Assembly: GCF_900187115.1 (NCBI RefSeq)
Contig: NZ_LT906455.1
Coordinates: forward strand, 682,001 to 746,000
Direction: 5' to 3'
Origin: Aliarcobacter butzleri
GTDB lineage: Bacteria; Campylobacterota; Campylobacteria; Campylobacterales; Arcobacteraceae
Length of the DNA: 64,000 nt
Position 1 is the stretch's first letter; the number at the start of each line of letters is the position of its first letter. This document shows positions 17,529-27,719 of the stretch, in pieces. Below the pieces are notes generated by a model. That model was not told where the DNA came from, did not search any database, and worked only from the letters and a program-made list of their open reading frames with translations. The translations under genes and the position numbers were made by a program.

Positions 17529-18692
17529 ATGCATATATTAATAATTCCATCTGAGCATTTTGTAACTCAAATACAACCTTTAGGAGGTATTTTTCAATAT
17601 CATCAAGCAAAAGCATTGAATAATGTTGGACATCAAATAGGTATACTTTCTGTTGGATATATTACACCTAGATATTTAGTTAGCAAATATATTTATAAAA
17701 AAGAAGAAAAAAAAGAAAATATAAATATTAAAAGAGAATATAAGCAATTATATTTTCCTCATAGATATATACCTTTCAAGGTTTTGAAAGCCAATTATAT
17801 AAAAATGGCTGATAAGTTATACAAAGAGTATATTAAAGAATTCGGAATACCGGATATTATTCATGCACACAATTTTTTATATGCTGGAATAATTGCTAAG
17901 TTTATAAAAGATGAATATGGAGTAAATTATATTGTAACAGAACATAGTTCTTCTTTTGTTAGAAATAAGCTATCAAGTGGAAAAATTAAATCAATAGAAA
18001 ATGTAGCAAAAAATGCATTAAAAGTTACAGCAGTTAGTTCTAGCTTTAATAATATTTTAAAAGAATATACTAAAACTAACATAGATTTATTACCAAATAT
18101 AGTAGATGATTTCTTTTTTCAAAAAGAATTTCAAAATAAGATATCTAAAAATTTTATTTTTTTACATATTGCTAGTCTTGATAAAAATAAAAATCAAGAA
18201 TTATTAATTAAAAGCTTTGAAAAAATAGCAAAATTAAACCATAATGTATATCTAAATATTGCTGGAAGCGGATATATGAAAAAATATTTAGAAAGTTTAG
18301 TTAAAAAGTTAGATATTCAAAAACAAGTTAATTTTTTAGGCCGAATATCACAAGAAAAAGTAAGAGATGAAATGATGAAGTCAAATTGTTTTGTATTATC
18401 AAGTAATTTTGAAACTTTTGGAGTAGTGCTTATAGAAGCTCTTGCTTGTGGATTACCATTAATTGCGACAGAATGTGGTGGACCAAAAGATATTGTAAAT
18501 AAACAAAATGGAATTTTGATAAAAACAAATAATCAACTTGAGTTAAAAAAAGCTATGCTTTATATGTATGAAAATTCATATAAATATGATAGAGAAAAAC
18601 TTAGAAATGGTGCAAAAGAAAAATTTGGAGAAAAAACTTTTATAGAAAATGTTATAAAATATTATAAAGTGAGAATAGATAATGAAGAATAG
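17529..18692 (+). CDS. Glycosyltransferase family 4
   Basis: 387 residues. The acceptor domain has PDIIHAHNFLYAGIIAKF. The donor domain has FLHIASLDKNKNQELLIKSF and the E-x7-E region SSNFETFGVVLIEALACGLP, then ATECGGPKDIV. It is a retaining GT4 enzyme of the WcaL/PssC-like group by general look; the sugar is unknown. The end overlaps the start of the second amidotransferase by 11 bases. Confidence 0.88.
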   Translation: MHILIIPSEHFVTQIQPLGGIFQYHQAKALNNVGHQIGILSVGYITPRYLVSKYIYKKEEKKENINIKREYKQLYFPHRYIPFKVLKANYIKMADKLYKEYIKEFGIPDIIHAHNFLYAGIIAKFIKDEYGVNYIVTEHSSSFVRNKLSSGKIKSIENVAKNALKVTAVSSSFNNILKEYTKTNIDLLPNIVDDFFFQKEFQNKISKNFIFLHIASLDKNKNQELLIKSFEKIAKLNHNVYLNIAGSGYMKKYLESLVKKLDIQKQVNFLGRISQEKVRDEMMKSNCFVLSSNFETFGVVLIEALACGLPLIATECGGPKDIVNKQNGILIKTNNQLELKKAMLYMYENSYKYDREKLRNGAKEKFGEKTFIENVIKYYKVRIDNEE

Positions 18693-19827
18693 AAACTATC
18701 AAATATGTACGAGATGCGTTATGGATACAACAGACCCTGAAATAAGTTATGACGAAAAGGGAGTTTGTAATCATTGCAGAGAGTTTGATGAATTTACATC
18801 AAGAAGATGGTTCCCAAATGCTAATGGTGCAAAGAAGCTTGAATCTATTTATGAAAAAATGAAAAAAGAAAATGCTCATAAAGATTATGATTGTATTTTA
18901 GGTCTTAGTGGAGGAGTAGATAGTTCTTATCTTGCATTAAAACTTTATGAAGCTGGTATTAGACCTTTAGTTGTTCATGTAGATGGCGGATGGAATAGTG
19001 AATTAGCTGTACAAAATATAGAAAATATTGTAAATTATTGTGGATGGCATTTACATACAATAGTAATAGATTGGGAAGAAATGAGAGATTTACAGTTAGC
19101 ATATTTAAAATCAGCTATAGCAAATCAAGATGTACCACAAGACCATGCTTTTTTTGCATCACTTTATCATTTTGCTACAAAGTATGGAATAAATTATGTG
19201 ATTAGTGGAGGAAATTTAGCAACTGAAAGTATATTTCCAAAAGCTTGGCATTGGAGTGCTATGGATGCAGATAATTTATGTGCTATTCATAATAAATTTG
19301 GTTCAAAAAAACTAAGAAATTATAAAACTATAGGATTTTATGAATTATATTTTTATTATCCATTTATCAAAAAAATGAAAACTATAAGACCACTTAATTT
19401 TATTCCATATATAAAAAGTGAAGCATTACAAGAATTAAAAGATAAATTAGGATATAAAGAGTATGCTAGAAAACATGGAGAATCAGTATTTACCAAATTT
19501 TTCCAAAACTATTGGCTACCTATGAAATTTGGTTATGATAAAAGAAAACCCCACTTATCTAGCCTTATTGTAGCAGGCCAAATGACTAGAGAAGAAGCTT
19601 TAGAAGAACTTAAAAAACCATTGTATGATGAAAAAGAGTTAAAAGAAGATAAAGAGTATATAGCTAAAAAACTTCGTGTTAGTGGTGAAGAGTTTGAAAA
19701 AATTTTACAAATGCCATCACACAAATATAGTGATTTTACAAATATGACACAAAAATATAATAGAATGAAAAAAGTTCAAAATTTTGTATCAAAACTACTT
19801 GGCAAAAATTTGTCAAATTATTCATAA
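18682..19827 (+). CDS. N-acetyl sugar amidotransferase (WbpG/PseA-like), copy 2
   Basis: 381 residues. Cys9/Cys12 and Cys29/Cys32 form the N-terminal metal-binding pair, and the PP-loop is LSGGVDS (75-81). It is followed within 9 bases by hisH-like and then hisF-like genes, the complete three-gene amidination set known from Pseudomonas (wbpG-hisH2-hisF2) and E. coli (wbuX-wbuY-wbuZ). The set uses glutamine-derived ammonia to turn an acetamido group into an amidino group. It shares motifs such as VPQDHxF and GYDKRKPHLSSLIVAGQ with copy 1. Confidence 0.9.
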   Translation: MKNRNYQICTRCVMDTTDPEISYDEKGVCNHCREFDEFTSRRWFPNANGAKKLESIYEKMKKENAHKDYDCILGLSGGVDSSYLALKLYEAGIRPLVVHVDGGWNSELAVQNIENIVNYCGWHLHTIVIDWEEMRDLQLAYLKSAIANQDVPQDHAFFASLYHFATKYGINYVISGGNLATESIFPKAWHWSAMDADNLCAIHNKFGSKKLRNYKTIGFYELYFYYPFIKKMKTIRPLNFIPYIKSEALQELKDKLGYKEYARKHGESVFTKFFQNYWLPMKFGYDKRKPHLSSLIVAGQMTREEALEELKKPLYDEKELKEDKEYIAKKLRVSGEEFEKILQMPSHKYSDFTNMTQKYNRMKKVQNFVSKLLGKNLSNYS

Positions 19828-19835
19828 GGTAAAAA

Positions 19836-20441
19836 ATGATAGCAATAATTGACTATGGGATTGGTAATTTAAAATCTATTTATAATATGTTTAAAAAAGT
19901 AGGAGTTGAATCAATCATTACATCAGATATTGAAACTATAAAAAATGCTGATAAATATCTTTTACCAGGGGTTGGTTCTTTTGACCATGGAATAAATAGT
20001 CTCAAGAGTGCGTCTTTTTTCAAAACTTTAGAAAATGAGGTATTAGAAAATAAAAAACCTATTTTAGGTATTTGTCTTGGGATGCAACTTTTGACGAATT
20101 CAAGTGAAGAAGGAAAAGAAAAAGGCCTTTGCTGGATAGATGCACAAACTATAAAATTTGATTTAGAGGATAAGAGTTTATCGATTCCTCATATGGGATG
20201 GAATAAAGTAAATGCTACAAATAATAATGATATTTTCAAAAATTTAGAAGAAAATAGATTTTATTTTGTACATTCTTATCATGTAGTTTGCAACAATCAG
20301 AAAAATATTTTAGCAACAGCCAATTATGGTAAAACTTTTACTTGTAGTATATATAAAGATAATATATATGGTGTTCAATTTCATCCAGAAAAAAGTCACA
20401 AATTTGGAATGCAACTACTTAAAAACTTTGGAGATATGTGA
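19836..20441 (+). CDS. hisH: HisH-like glutaminase subunit for sugar amidination
   Basis: 201 residues, class I glutamine amidotransferase. The catalytic triad is visible: Cys80 in LGICLGMQLL, and His183 and Glu185 in GVQFHPEKSH. The N-terminus IAIIDYGIGNLKSIYNMF is standard HisH. It supplies ammonia through the HisF barrel. Position between WbpG-like and HisF-like genes in a glycan locus indicates the sugar-amidination paralogue rather than the histidine enzyme. The stop overlaps the hisF ATG region by 4 bases. It is the only glutaminase of this type in the window and may serve both synthetase copies. Confidence 0.9.
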   Translation: MIAIIDYGIGNLKSIYNMFKKVGVESIITSDIETIKNADKYLLPGVGSFDHGINSLKSASFFKTLENEVLENKKPILGICLGMQLLTNSSEEGKEKGLCWIDAQTIKFDLEDKSLSIPHMGWNKVNATNNNDIFKNLEENRFYFVHSYHVVCNNQKNILATANYGKTFTCSIYKDNIYGVQFHPEKSHKFGMQLLKNFGDM

Positions 20442-21208
20442 TGTTACAAAAAAGAGTAATTCCATGTTTACTTTTGCATAAAGGTGGACTTTATAAAACT
20501 GAAAAATTTAAAAAACCTACATATATAGGTGACCCTATAAATGCTATTAAAATATTCAATGAAAAAGAAGTAGATGAATTGATGTTTATAGACATCGATG
20601 CAAGTGTAGAAGATAGAGAACCAAATTATAAAATGATAGAAGATATTGCAAGTGAGTGTTTTATGCCATTATGCTATGGTGGTGGAGTTAAGAATATAGA
20701 ACAAATGAAAAAAATATATGCTCTTGGAGTTGAAAAAGTATCTATAAGTAGTCAAGCAATAATTAATCCAAATCTTATAAAAGAAGCAGCTAGATTATTT
20801 GGGAATCAATCAGTAATAGTAACAATAGATATAAAAAAAGATTTTTGGGGAAATAAGAAAATTTTTATAAATAATGGTAAAAAAAACACTAAGTTGAATC
20901 CTATTGATTTTATAAAACAAGTAGAGTCTTTAGGTGCTGGCGAAATAGTGATAAACTCTTGTGATAATGATGGAATTATGAAAGGGTATGATATTGAACT
21001 TTTAAAAGAAATAAAAGAAAATACAAAAGTACCAATAATAGCTCTTGGAGGAGCTGGAAATCTAAATCATATAAAAGATGTTTTTGAAAGTTCAAAAGTA
21101 GATGCTGTAGCTTGTGGAAGTATGTTTGTGTATCAAGGACCACTTAAAGGTGTACTCATTAGTTATCCTTCATATCAAAAAATTCAAGAATTGTTAAAGA
21201 ATAAATAA
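20438..21208 (+). CDS. hisF: HisF-like (WbuZ) cyclase-type subunit for sugar amidination
   Basis: 256 residues, complete TIM barrel. At the position where histidine-pathway HisF has the catalytic first Asp (PCLDV...), this protein has [16 protein letters not shown], with no Asp, as in WbuZ-type proteins. It therefore probably acts as an ammonia conduit or docking partner and not as imidazole-glycerol-phosphate cyclase. Other barrel features remain: [23 protein letters not shown] and [10 protein letters not shown]. It overlaps hisH by 4 bases and the next gene by 1. Confidence 0.9.
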   Translation: MMLQKRVIPCLLLHKGGLYKTEKFKKPTYIGDPINAIKIFNEKEVDELMFIDIDASVEDREPNYKMIEDIASECFMPLCYGGGVKNIEQMKKIYALGVEKVSISSQAIINPNLIKEAARLFGNQSVIVTIDIKKDFWGNKKIFINNGKKNTKLNPIDFIKQVESLGAGEIVINSCDNDGIMKGYDIELLKEIKENTKVPIIALGGAGNLNHIKDVFESSKVDAVACGSMFVYQGPLKGVLISYPSYQKIQELLKNK

Positions 21209-22317
21209 TGAAAATTGTTCACTTAACTTCAGCACATCCCAGATATGACACAAGAATATTTCTTAAAATGTGCAGTTCTTTGGCTAAAAATGAAAACTAT
21301 AAAGTTAGTTTAATAGTAGCAGATGGGAAAGGAAATGAAACTAAGAACAGTGTAAATATAGTAGATGTTGGTGGAAAAACTGGTGGTAGAATCTCTCGTA
21401 TGACAAGAACTGTAAAAAAAGTTTTTCAAAAAGCAGTTCAATTAAATAGTGATATATATCATCTTCATGATCCAGAACTTATACCAATAGGATTGAAGCT
21501 TAAAAAAATGGGTAAAAAAGTGATATTTGATGCTCATGAAGATTTACCAAAACAACTTTTAGGGAAACCATATTTAAATAAACCTGCCAAAATTTTACTT
21601 TCAAAAGGTTTTGAAATATATGAAAGATATGCCTGTAAAAAGTTTGATTATATTATTACAGCAACTCCATATATAAGAGATAAATTTTTAAAGATAAATA
21701 AGAATTGTATTGACATAAATAACTTTCCAATTTTGGATGAGCTATCAAATGATACTTCTTGGAATCAAAAAAAAGATGAAGTTTGTTATGTAGGTGGAAT
21801 AACACAAATACGAGGGATAAAGGAAGTAGTAAAAGCGATGGAATTTGCTATTTCTAATGTAAGGTTAAATCTTGTAGGTACATTTAGTGAAAGAGTCGTG
21901 GAAGAAGAAACAAAATCTTATCTTGGATGGCAAAAAGTAAATGAACTTGGATTTTTGGGAAGAAATGAAGTTGCAAATGTAATGAGTTGTTCAAAAGCTG
22001 GTATTGTTACTTTTCATCCTTTACCAAATCATATAGATGCTCAACCGAATAAAATGTTTGAATATATGAGTGCAGGATTACCTATTATTACTTCAAATTT
22101 TCCATTATGGAAAGAAATAGTTGAAGGAAATAATTGTGGGATATGTATAAATCCACTTGAGCCAAAAGAGATAGCACAAGCTATTGAATATATTATAACT
22201 CACTCAAATGAAGCTAAAGAAATGGGACAAAATGGTAAAAAAGCTGTTCTTGAAAAGTACAATTGGGGTGTTGAAGAGAAAAAATTATTTGAAGTATATA
22301 AGGGATTAATGAGATGA
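21208..22317 (+). CDS. Glycosyltransferase family 4 (WbuB/WcaL-like)
   Basis: 369 residues. N-terminus [20 protein letters not shown], then [20 protein letters not shown] and [13 protein letters not shown], all typical of a GT4 subgroup common in O-antigen loci. The donor domain has [19 protein letters not shown] and the variant donor site [18 protein letters not shown]. It overlaps hisF by one base and the 2-epimerase by 4 bases. The sugar specificity is not visible. Confidence 0.87.
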   Translation: MKIVHLTSAHPRYDTRIFLKMCSSLAKNENYKVSLIVADGKGNETKNSVNIVDVGGKTGGRISRMTRTVKKVFQKAVQLNSDIYHLHDPELIPIGLKLKKMGKKVIFDAHEDLPKQLLGKPYLNKPAKILLSKGFEIYERYACKKFDYIITATPYIRDKFLKINKNCIDINNFPILDELSNDTSWNQKKDEVCYVGGITQIRGIKEVVKAMEFAISNVRLNLVGTFSERVVEEETKSYLGWQKVNELGFLGRNEVANVMSCSKAGIVTFHPLPNHIDAQPNKMFEYMSAGLPIITSNFPLWKEIVEGNNCGICINPLEPKEIAQAIEYIITHSNEAKEMGQNGKKAVLEKYNWGVEEKKLFEVYKGLMR

Positions 22318-23384
22318 TAAAAATACTTACAATTTTAGGAGCAAGACCACAGTTTATCAAAGCTGGCTCAATTAGTCGTGAAATAGCTAAATATAAAGAG
22401 ATAGAAGAAATCATAGTTCATACTGGACAACACTATGATGCAAATATGAGTGATATATTTTTTGATGAGATGCAAATACCAAAACCAAACTATTTTTTAG
22501 GAATTGGTGGAAAATCTCATGGTGCTATGACTGGACAAATGATAGAAAAGATTGAAGAAGTTGCACTTAAAGAAAAACCTGATTGGATTTTGGTTTATGG
22601 TGATACAAATTCAACTTTAGCTGGTGCTATAGTTGCTTCAAAACTTCATATAAAACTAGCTCATATAGAAGCAGGGCTTAGAAGTTTCAATATGAAAATG
22701 CCAGAAGAAGTAAATAGAATACTTACTGATAGAGTAAGTAATATACTATTTTGCCCAACTGATACTGCTATACAAAATCTTAAAAATGAAGGGTTTCAGA
22801 ATCTTGATTGTAAGATTGTAAAAAGTGGTGATGTTATGCAAGATGGAGCGATGTTTTATAAAAATCTAGCAGTAAAGCCAAATATTGAGATAAAAAATAG
22901 TTTTATACTTTGTACAATACACAGAGCAGAAAACACAGATAATGAAACAAGACTAAAAAATATATTTGAAGCATTGGAAGAAATAGCAAAAGAAAAACAA
23001 GTTATTTTACCACTTCATCCAAGAACTAAAAAAATATTAGAAAATTTAAAATTAGATATAAATAATCTTACTATTATTGAACCTGTTGGTTATCTTGAAA
23101 TGGTATGGCTGATAGATAATTGTGATTTTGTGATGACAGATAGTGGAGGACTTCAAAAAGAGGCATATTTTTTTGAAAAACAATGTATAACGCTAAGAGA
23201 TGAAACAGAATGGGTAGAACTTGTAGAATGTGGAGCAAATACATTAGTTGGGGCAAATAAAGATAAAATAGTTGAATCATATAGAAATAATAGTGAATTT
23301 AATAAACAAAATTCAAAATTAAATTTATACGGTGGTGGAAAAGCTAGTGAAAATATTATAAAAGAGTTATTGTCTTATGAATAA
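22314..23384 (+). CDS. wecB: Non-hydrolysing UDP-HexNAc 2-epimerase (WecB/WbpI family)
   Basis: 356 residues. Family motifs: [62 protein letters not shown], the catalytic-region [11 protein letters not shown], and [10 protein letters not shown]. WecB interconverts UDP-GlcNAc and UDP-ManNAc; WbpI acts on the 2,3-diacetamido uronic acid. The amidination genes next to it make a WbpI-like role attractive, but the wbpA, B, E and D enzymes that would supply the substrate are not in the window. The ATG overlaps the previous stop (ATGA). Confidence 0.9.
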   Translation: MIKILTILGARPQFIKAGSISREIAKYKEIEEIIVHTGQHYDANMSDIFFDEMQIPKPNYFLGIGGKSHGAMTGQMIEKIEEVALKEKPDWILVYGDTNSTLAGAIVASKLHIKLAHIEAGLRSFNMKMPEEVNRILTDRVSNILFCPTDTAIQNLKNEGFQNLDCKIVKSGDVMQDGAMFYKNLAVKPNIEIKNSFILCTIHRAENTDNETRLKNIFEALEEIAKEKQVILPLHPRTKKILENLKLDINNLTIIEPVGYLEMVWLIDNCDFVMTDSGGLQKEAYFFEKQCITLRDETEWVELVECGANTLVGANKDKIVESYRNNSEFNKQNSKLNLYGGGKASENIIKELLSYE

Positions 23385-24375
23385 AGTTTCAATAATTATT
23401 CCTGTTAGAAATGAAGAAAGATATATAAAAGATTGTATAGAATCAATTATAAATTTTGACTATAATAAAGAGTATTTAGAAGTTCTTTTTGTTGATGGAA
23501 TGAGTGATGATAAGACAGTTACTATTATAGAATCATATATGGAAAAGTATGCTTATATAAAAGTGATAAAAAATGAAAAAAAGATAGTACCATCGGCTAT
23601 GAATTTGGCTATAAAAGCTTCTTTTGGTGATTATATTTGTAGATTAGATGCGCATGCAAAGTATCCAGTAAACTATATTTCAGAATTACTTAATTGGAGT
23701 AAAAAACTTGATGCAGATAATGTAGGAGCAGTTTGTATTACAGATATAAAATCAAAATCTAATATTGCTAAAGCTATACAATTCGTAATGTCAGATAAAT
23801 TAGGAGTTGGTAATTCTTTATTTAGAATTGGAGTAAAAGAACCTTTGGAGGTAGATACTGTACCTTTTGGATTTTACAAAAAAGAGGTTTTTAATAAAAT
23901 AGGATTTTATGATGAACGATTAGTTAGAGTTCAAGATTTAGAGTTAAATAAAAGACTCAAAAAAAATAATGGAAAAATATTTCTTGTTCCTGATATTACA
24001 TGTACATATTACCCTAGAGAAACTTTTAAATCATTTTTTAAAAATAGGTTTGATACTGGTAAATGGGTAATATTATCTCTTTATTTTACAAACAGCTTAA
24101 AAAGTATAAGTTTCAGACATTTAATACCATTATTTTTTACTTCAAATATCATTTTGTCTTTTTTATTAGGATTTCTAAATAAATATTTTTTTTATTTTTT
24201 TATATCTATAGTAGTATTTTATTCTTCAATATTATTTTTACGATCTTTAAAAATTAAAAAAGATATTTTTATTTCTTTTTATATTTTGTTTGGATATTTT
24301 ATTTTACACTTCTCTTATGGTTTAGGTTCCTTATGTGGTATATTTGAGATATTAAAAAGAAAAATTAAGAAATGA
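23377..24375 (+). CDS. Glycosyltransferase family 2 with C-terminal membrane segments
   Basis: 332 residues. The GT-A domain starts SIIIPVRNEERYIKDCIES and has the donor/metal acidic motif in CRLDAHAKYP (an ExoA-like DxDxH variant) and FYDERLVRVQDLELNKRL, where the Asp of the ED-like motif would act as base. About 100 C-terminal residues form hydrophobic helices. It resembles ExoA-type beta-glycosyltransferases working at the inner leaflet. It overlaps wecB by 8 bases and the next gene by 4. Confidence 0.85.
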   Translation: MNKVSIIIPVRNEERYIKDCIESIINFDYNKEYLEVLFVDGMSDDKTVTIIESYMEKYAYIKVIKNEKKIVPSAMNLAIKASFGDYICRLDAHAKYPVNYISELLNWSKKLDADNVGAVCITDIKSKSNIAKAIQFVMSDKLGVGNSLFRIGVKEPLEVDTVPFGFYKKEVFNKIGFYDERLVRVQDLELNKRLKKNNGKIFLVPDITCTYYPRETFKSFFKNRFDTGKWVILSLYFTNSLKSISFRHLIPLFFTSNIILSFLLGFLNKYFFYFFISIVVFYSSILFLRSLKIKKDIFISFYILFGYFILHFSYGLGSLCGIFEILKRKIKK

Positions 24376-25334
24376 TTTATTTAATTCTACTGCTATTTTC
24401 TTTTTTTCTTACATATTTTATTAAAAATTATATGATAAAAAAATCATTGGTTGCCAGTGTAAATGAACGAAGTTCTCATACAGTTCCAACACCTCATGGT
24501 GGAGGAATAGCTATTGCTATTACTTGGTTTATAGGTTTATTTTATATTTATTTTATTGGACAAATAGAAAATAATCTTTTTTATGCTTTACTTTTTGGAG
24601 CAGTTATTTCAATAGTTAGTTTTTTTGATGATATTTATGAATTAAGTCCAAAATTAAGACTTATAATTCAAGCTATTGTAGCTATTGGTGGATTATATCT
24701 TTTAGGTGGATTTGAAACTCTTGCTTTTGGTATTTTTGATATACAAAATTCCATTTTTACAAATATTTTTGCTTTTTTTATGATAATTTGGTTTATAAAT
24801 CTTTATAATTTTTTAGATGGTATCAATGGTTATGCAGGAAGTGAAGCCATTTTTTTAAGTCTTGCTGGATTTATTCTATTTGGTGGAAATCATTTTTTAG
24901 TTTTAACCGTTGCTGTTTTAGGATTTTTATATTGGAATTGGAATAAAGCTAAGATATTTATGGGAGACGTTGGAAGTACTCTTTTAGGATATAATGTAGC
25001 AATTTTTACTATATATTATGCAAATCAAGAACCAACAAACTTTTGGATATGGATTATATTATTTGGAGTTTATTGGTTTGATGCAACTTTGACTTTAATA
25101 AGAAGAAAACTCAATAAAGAAAAACTCTCTCTTGCACATAAAAAACATGCATATCAGAGACTTACACAAGCAGGTTGGAGTCACTACAAAGTTACAAATT
25201 ATTCTATAGGATTAAATATATTACTATTTGCAGTTGTATATTTTATATCAAATATCTTTGTATCTTTTTTATTTTCTTTTTTAGTTTTAGTTTTAATTAT
25301 GAAATTTATAGATAGTAAAAAAGCTTTTGAATAA
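24372..25334 (+). CDS. WecA/WbpL-like polyprenyl-phosphate sugar-1-phosphate transferase (intact copy)
   Basis: 320 residues, about ten membrane helices. Motifs in order: ERSSHTVPTPHGGGIAI, SFFDDIYELSPKLR, NLYNFLDGINGYAG, IFMGDVGSTLLGYN and the C-terminal HKKHAYQRL. It starts glycan assembly by moving a HexNAc-1-phosphate onto undecaprenyl phosphate. The paralogue at 11272 is interrupted, so this gene is probably the functional initiator. Its HKKHAYQR ending, in place of HxHH, is the WbpL/FucNAc-type variant. It overlaps neighbours by 4 bases and 1 base. Confidence 0.9.
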   Translation: MIYLILLLFSFFLTYFIKNYMIKKSLVASVNERSSHTVPTPHGGGIAIAITWFIGLFYIYFIGQIENNLFYALLFGAVISIVSFFDDIYELSPKLRLIIQAIVAIGGLYLLGGFETLAFGIFDIQNSIFTNIFAFFMIIWFINLYNFLDGINGYAGSEAIFLSLAGFILFGGNHFLVLTVAVLGFLYWNWNKAKIFMGDVGSTLLGYNVAIFTIYYANQEPTNFWIWIILFGVYWFDATLTLIRRKLNKEKLSLAHKKHAYQRLTQAGWSHYKVTNYSIGLNILLFAVVYFISNIFVSFLFSFLVLVLIMKFIDSKKAFE

Positions 25335-25906
25335 TGAATTATAAAAGATTAGAAATTCCAGATTTAGTACTTTGTGAACCAACTTTTCATAAAGATAATC
25401 GTGGATTTGTTTATGAATCATTTAAAAAAGAGTCTTTTAATAACTTTTTAGGATTTGAAGTAGATTTTTGCCAAGATAATATTTCTTATAGCATGTATGG
25501 AGTTATAAGAGCACTTCATACAAATACTTTAAACTATTCTCAATCAAAGCTTGTAAATGTATTAAAAGGTGAAATTCTTGATGTTGCAGTTGATTTTAGA
25601 GTAGGAAGTGCAAGTTTTGGTAAAGTGGTAAGTATAGAGTTAAATAGTGAAGAAAATAAACAACTTTTCATACCAAGAGGATTTTTACATGGTTTTTCAG
25701 TTTTAAGCAAAGATGCTTTAGTTATGATAAAAGTCGATAGATACTTTGCTTTAGATGAGAGTATTGGAGTGAGATATAATGATGAAGATTTAAATATTGA
25801 TTGGAAAATAAAAAAAGAATCAGTCATTGTTTCTGAAGCTGATAAAAATTTATTAGCTTTTAAAGATACAAATTCACCATTTATGTACAATAAAAATTAT
25901 TATTAG
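25334..25906 (+). CDS. rfbC: RmlC-like dTDP-sugar 3,5-epimerase
   Basis: 190 residues, cupin fold. Recognisable are FHKDNRGFVYESF, the catalytic His region GVIRALHTNT (RmlC normally has GLHYQ), LDVAVDFRVGSASFG, FIPRGFLHGFSVLS and VRYNDEDLNIDW. The aromatic pair near the active site reads RYFALDES, with Phe where Tyr is common. No rmlA, rmlB or rmlD is in the window, so it may act on another keto-sugar, for example the PglF product, or depend on genes elsewhere. It overlaps the previous gene by one base. AGAAGG precedes the next start. Confidence 0.8.
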   Translation: MNYKRLEIPDLVLCEPTFHKDNRGFVYESFKKESFNNFLGFEVDFCQDNISYSMYGVIRALHTNTLNYSQSKLVNVLKGEILDVAVDFRVGSASFGKVVSIELNSEENKQLFIPRGFLHGFSVLSKDALVMIKVDRYFALDESIGVRYNDEDLNIDWKIKKESVIVSEADKNLLAFKDTNSPFMYNKNYY

Positions 25907-25915
25907 AAGGTAAAA

Positions 25916-27658
25916 ATGAATTATTTAAGAGACAAGAGATTTCTTGGAATATTAGTAACTATCGTTATATCTACATTTTCTCTTTATTTAGTTAGTTTTT
26001 TAATACATAAAGAACTCTCATTATTTACTTTGATTACTATAATTATAACTAGAATATTGTTTTCATTTTTACTTTTTGATGATTACAAACTCTCTTGGTC
26101 AAAAGCATCTACAAAAACAGGTTTGATGAAGATCATACTTGCATTAATAAGTTTTATGATTTATATGCCTATCCTATATTATTTTTATCATATTTCTTTT
26201 AATCTTTTATTTATCGATTTGATTTTTTATACATTTATTATAAATATTTTAGTTTATGTATATAAATATTATCACTCTGTTGGAAAAAACAAAAAAACGA
26301 AAAGTTTAGTAATATATGGAGCAGGAAAAGCTGGACTTCAACTTCAAAGAGAGTTTTTAAATAGTGAATATAAACTTGTTTGTTTTATAGATGATGATGA
26401 AATCTTGCACCATAGAAGTATTGATGGTATTTCTATATATTCAAAAGAAAAATATTGTAGTTTATTTGAAAATCAAAAATTTGATTTGATGATTATTGCT
26501 ATGCCATCAGCTTCTCAAGAACAAATAAAAATAATTTATGAATTTATGCAAGATAAGTTTGAAAAAATAAAAATTTTGCCTTCGATGAATAATATTCTGA
26601 AAAAAGAAGAATTCACAAAACAACTTAAAGATATTGGCGTAGAAGATTTACTAGCACGTTATCCAAAAGATTTGGATAAAAAACAAATAGAAAACTTTAT
26701 AAAAGACAAAATAGTTTTAATTACAGGTGCAGGTGGAAGTATAGGAAGTGAAATATCAAGACAGTGTAAAGTGTATGGAGCAAAACAGCTGATACTTTTA
26801 GATCATAGTGAATTTAATCTTTATTCAATTTTAGAAGAATTAAAAGGTGAAAATGTAGTTCCTATTATGCAAAGTGTAAGAGATATAAAAGCTTTAGAGA
26901 GTACTTTTGAAAAATATAAACCACAAATAGTTATTCATGCAGCAGCTTATAAACATGTGCCTTTGGTTGAGTACAATATCTTAGAAGGTATTACAAATAA
27001 TATAATTGGAACAAAAAATTGTATAGATTTATCTATAAAATATGGTGCTCAAAAGTTTGTTCTTATATCAACAGATAAAGCAGTTCGTCCAACAAATATT
27101 ATGGGAACAACAAAACGAATTTGTGAACTTTATGCTCAAAATGTAGAATCAAAAAATACAGAGATTGTAGCAGTTAGATTTGGAAATGTTCTAGGAAGTA
27201 GTGGAAGTGTTATTCCAAAATTTAAATCTCAAATTGAACAAGGTAAAAATATTACAGTAACTCATCCAGAAATTACAAGATATTTTATGCTTATTCCTGA
27301 AGCTTGTGAACTTGTGCTTCAAGCTGCGAGTATTGGAAAAGGTGGAGAGATATTTATTCTTGATATGGGAGAACCAATACGTATAGTTGATTTGGCTAAG
27401 AAAATGATTGAACTGAGTGGTAGAAATGACATCAATATAGAGTTTTGTGGATTAAGACTTGGTGAAAAATTATATGAAGAATTATTAATAAATGATAGCG
27501 ATCAAAAAACAAAATATGAATCAATCACAGTTGCAAATTCTACAAAATTTTATATAAAAGAACTAAATAAAAAAATAGAAGAATTATTAATTTGTGAAGA
27601 TAAAGTAGCAAAATTAAAAGAGATTGTTCCAGAATTTGAGCATAGATTAAATAACTAA
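25916..27658 (+). CDS. pglF: PglF/WbpM-type UDP-GlcNAc 4,6-dehydratase, membrane bound
   Basis: 580 residues (C. jejuni PglF is about 590). Four N-terminal membrane helices, then a CoA-binding-like Rossmann domain with YGAGKAGLQLQ (134-144), then the SDR catalytic domain with TGAGGSIGSE (270-279), HAAAYKHVPLVE and the active-site block TDKAVRPTNIMGTTKR (386-401). In this block the usual Tyr of SDR enzymes is replaced by Met396, with Thr386, Asp387 and Lys400. The product is the 4-keto-6-deoxy sugar used for bacillosamine, QuiNAc or FucNAc. It is the last gene of the glycan operon; no PglE aminotransferase or PglD acetyltransferase follows. Confidence 0.92.
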   Translation: MNYLRDKRFLGILVTIVISTFSLYLVSFLIHKELSLFTLITIIITRILFSFLLFDDYKLSWSKASTKTGLMKIILALISFMIYMPILYYFYHISFNLLFIDLIFYTFIINILVYVYKYYHSVGKNKKTKSLVIYGAGKAGLQLQREFLNSEYKLVCFIDDDEILHHRSIDGISIYSKEKYCSLFENQKFDLMIIAMPSASQEQIKIIYEFMQDKFEKIKILPSMNNILKKEEFTKQLKDIGVEDLLARYPKDLDKKQIENFIKDKIVLITGAGGSIGSEISRQCKVYGAKQLILLDHSEFNLYSILEELKGENVVPIMQSVRDIKALESTFEKYKPQIVIHAAAYKHVPLVEYNILEGITNNIIGTKNCIDLSIKYGAQKFVLISTDKAVRPTNIMGTTKRICELYAQNVESKNTEIVAVRFGNVLGSSGSVIPKFKSQIEQGKNITVTHPEITRYFMLIPEACELVLQAASIGKGGEIFILDMGEPIRIVDLAKKMIELSGRNDINIEFCGLRLGEKLYEELLINDSDQKTKYESITVANSTKFYIKELNKKIEELLICEDKVAKLKEIVPEFEHRLNN

Positions 27659-27674
27659 TAAATATTTAATATAA

Positions 27675-27714
27675 TATGAATTATAATCAATATCATTAAT
27701 ATTATATTGAGGAT
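27675..27714 (+). promoter_or_regulatory. Probable promoter and ribosome site for pseudopilin gene
   Basis: The 61-base gap after pglF contains TATAAT at 27682-27687 and GAGGAT at 27709-27714 before the ATG at 27720. No terminator hairpin for the glycan operon is evident here. Confidence 0.35.
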
Positions 27715-27719
27715 TAGTT

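Noticed and set aside
20438-21208. HisF as a histidine biosynthesis enzyme
   Set aside because: The first catalytic Asp is missing (PCLLLHKGG) and the gene sits with a WbpG-type synthetase in a glycan locus.
1-27658. Phase-variable homopolymer tracts in the glycan genes
   Set aside because: There are A and T runs, as expected in AT-rich DNA, but no long G or C tract and no gene whose frame changes at a run.
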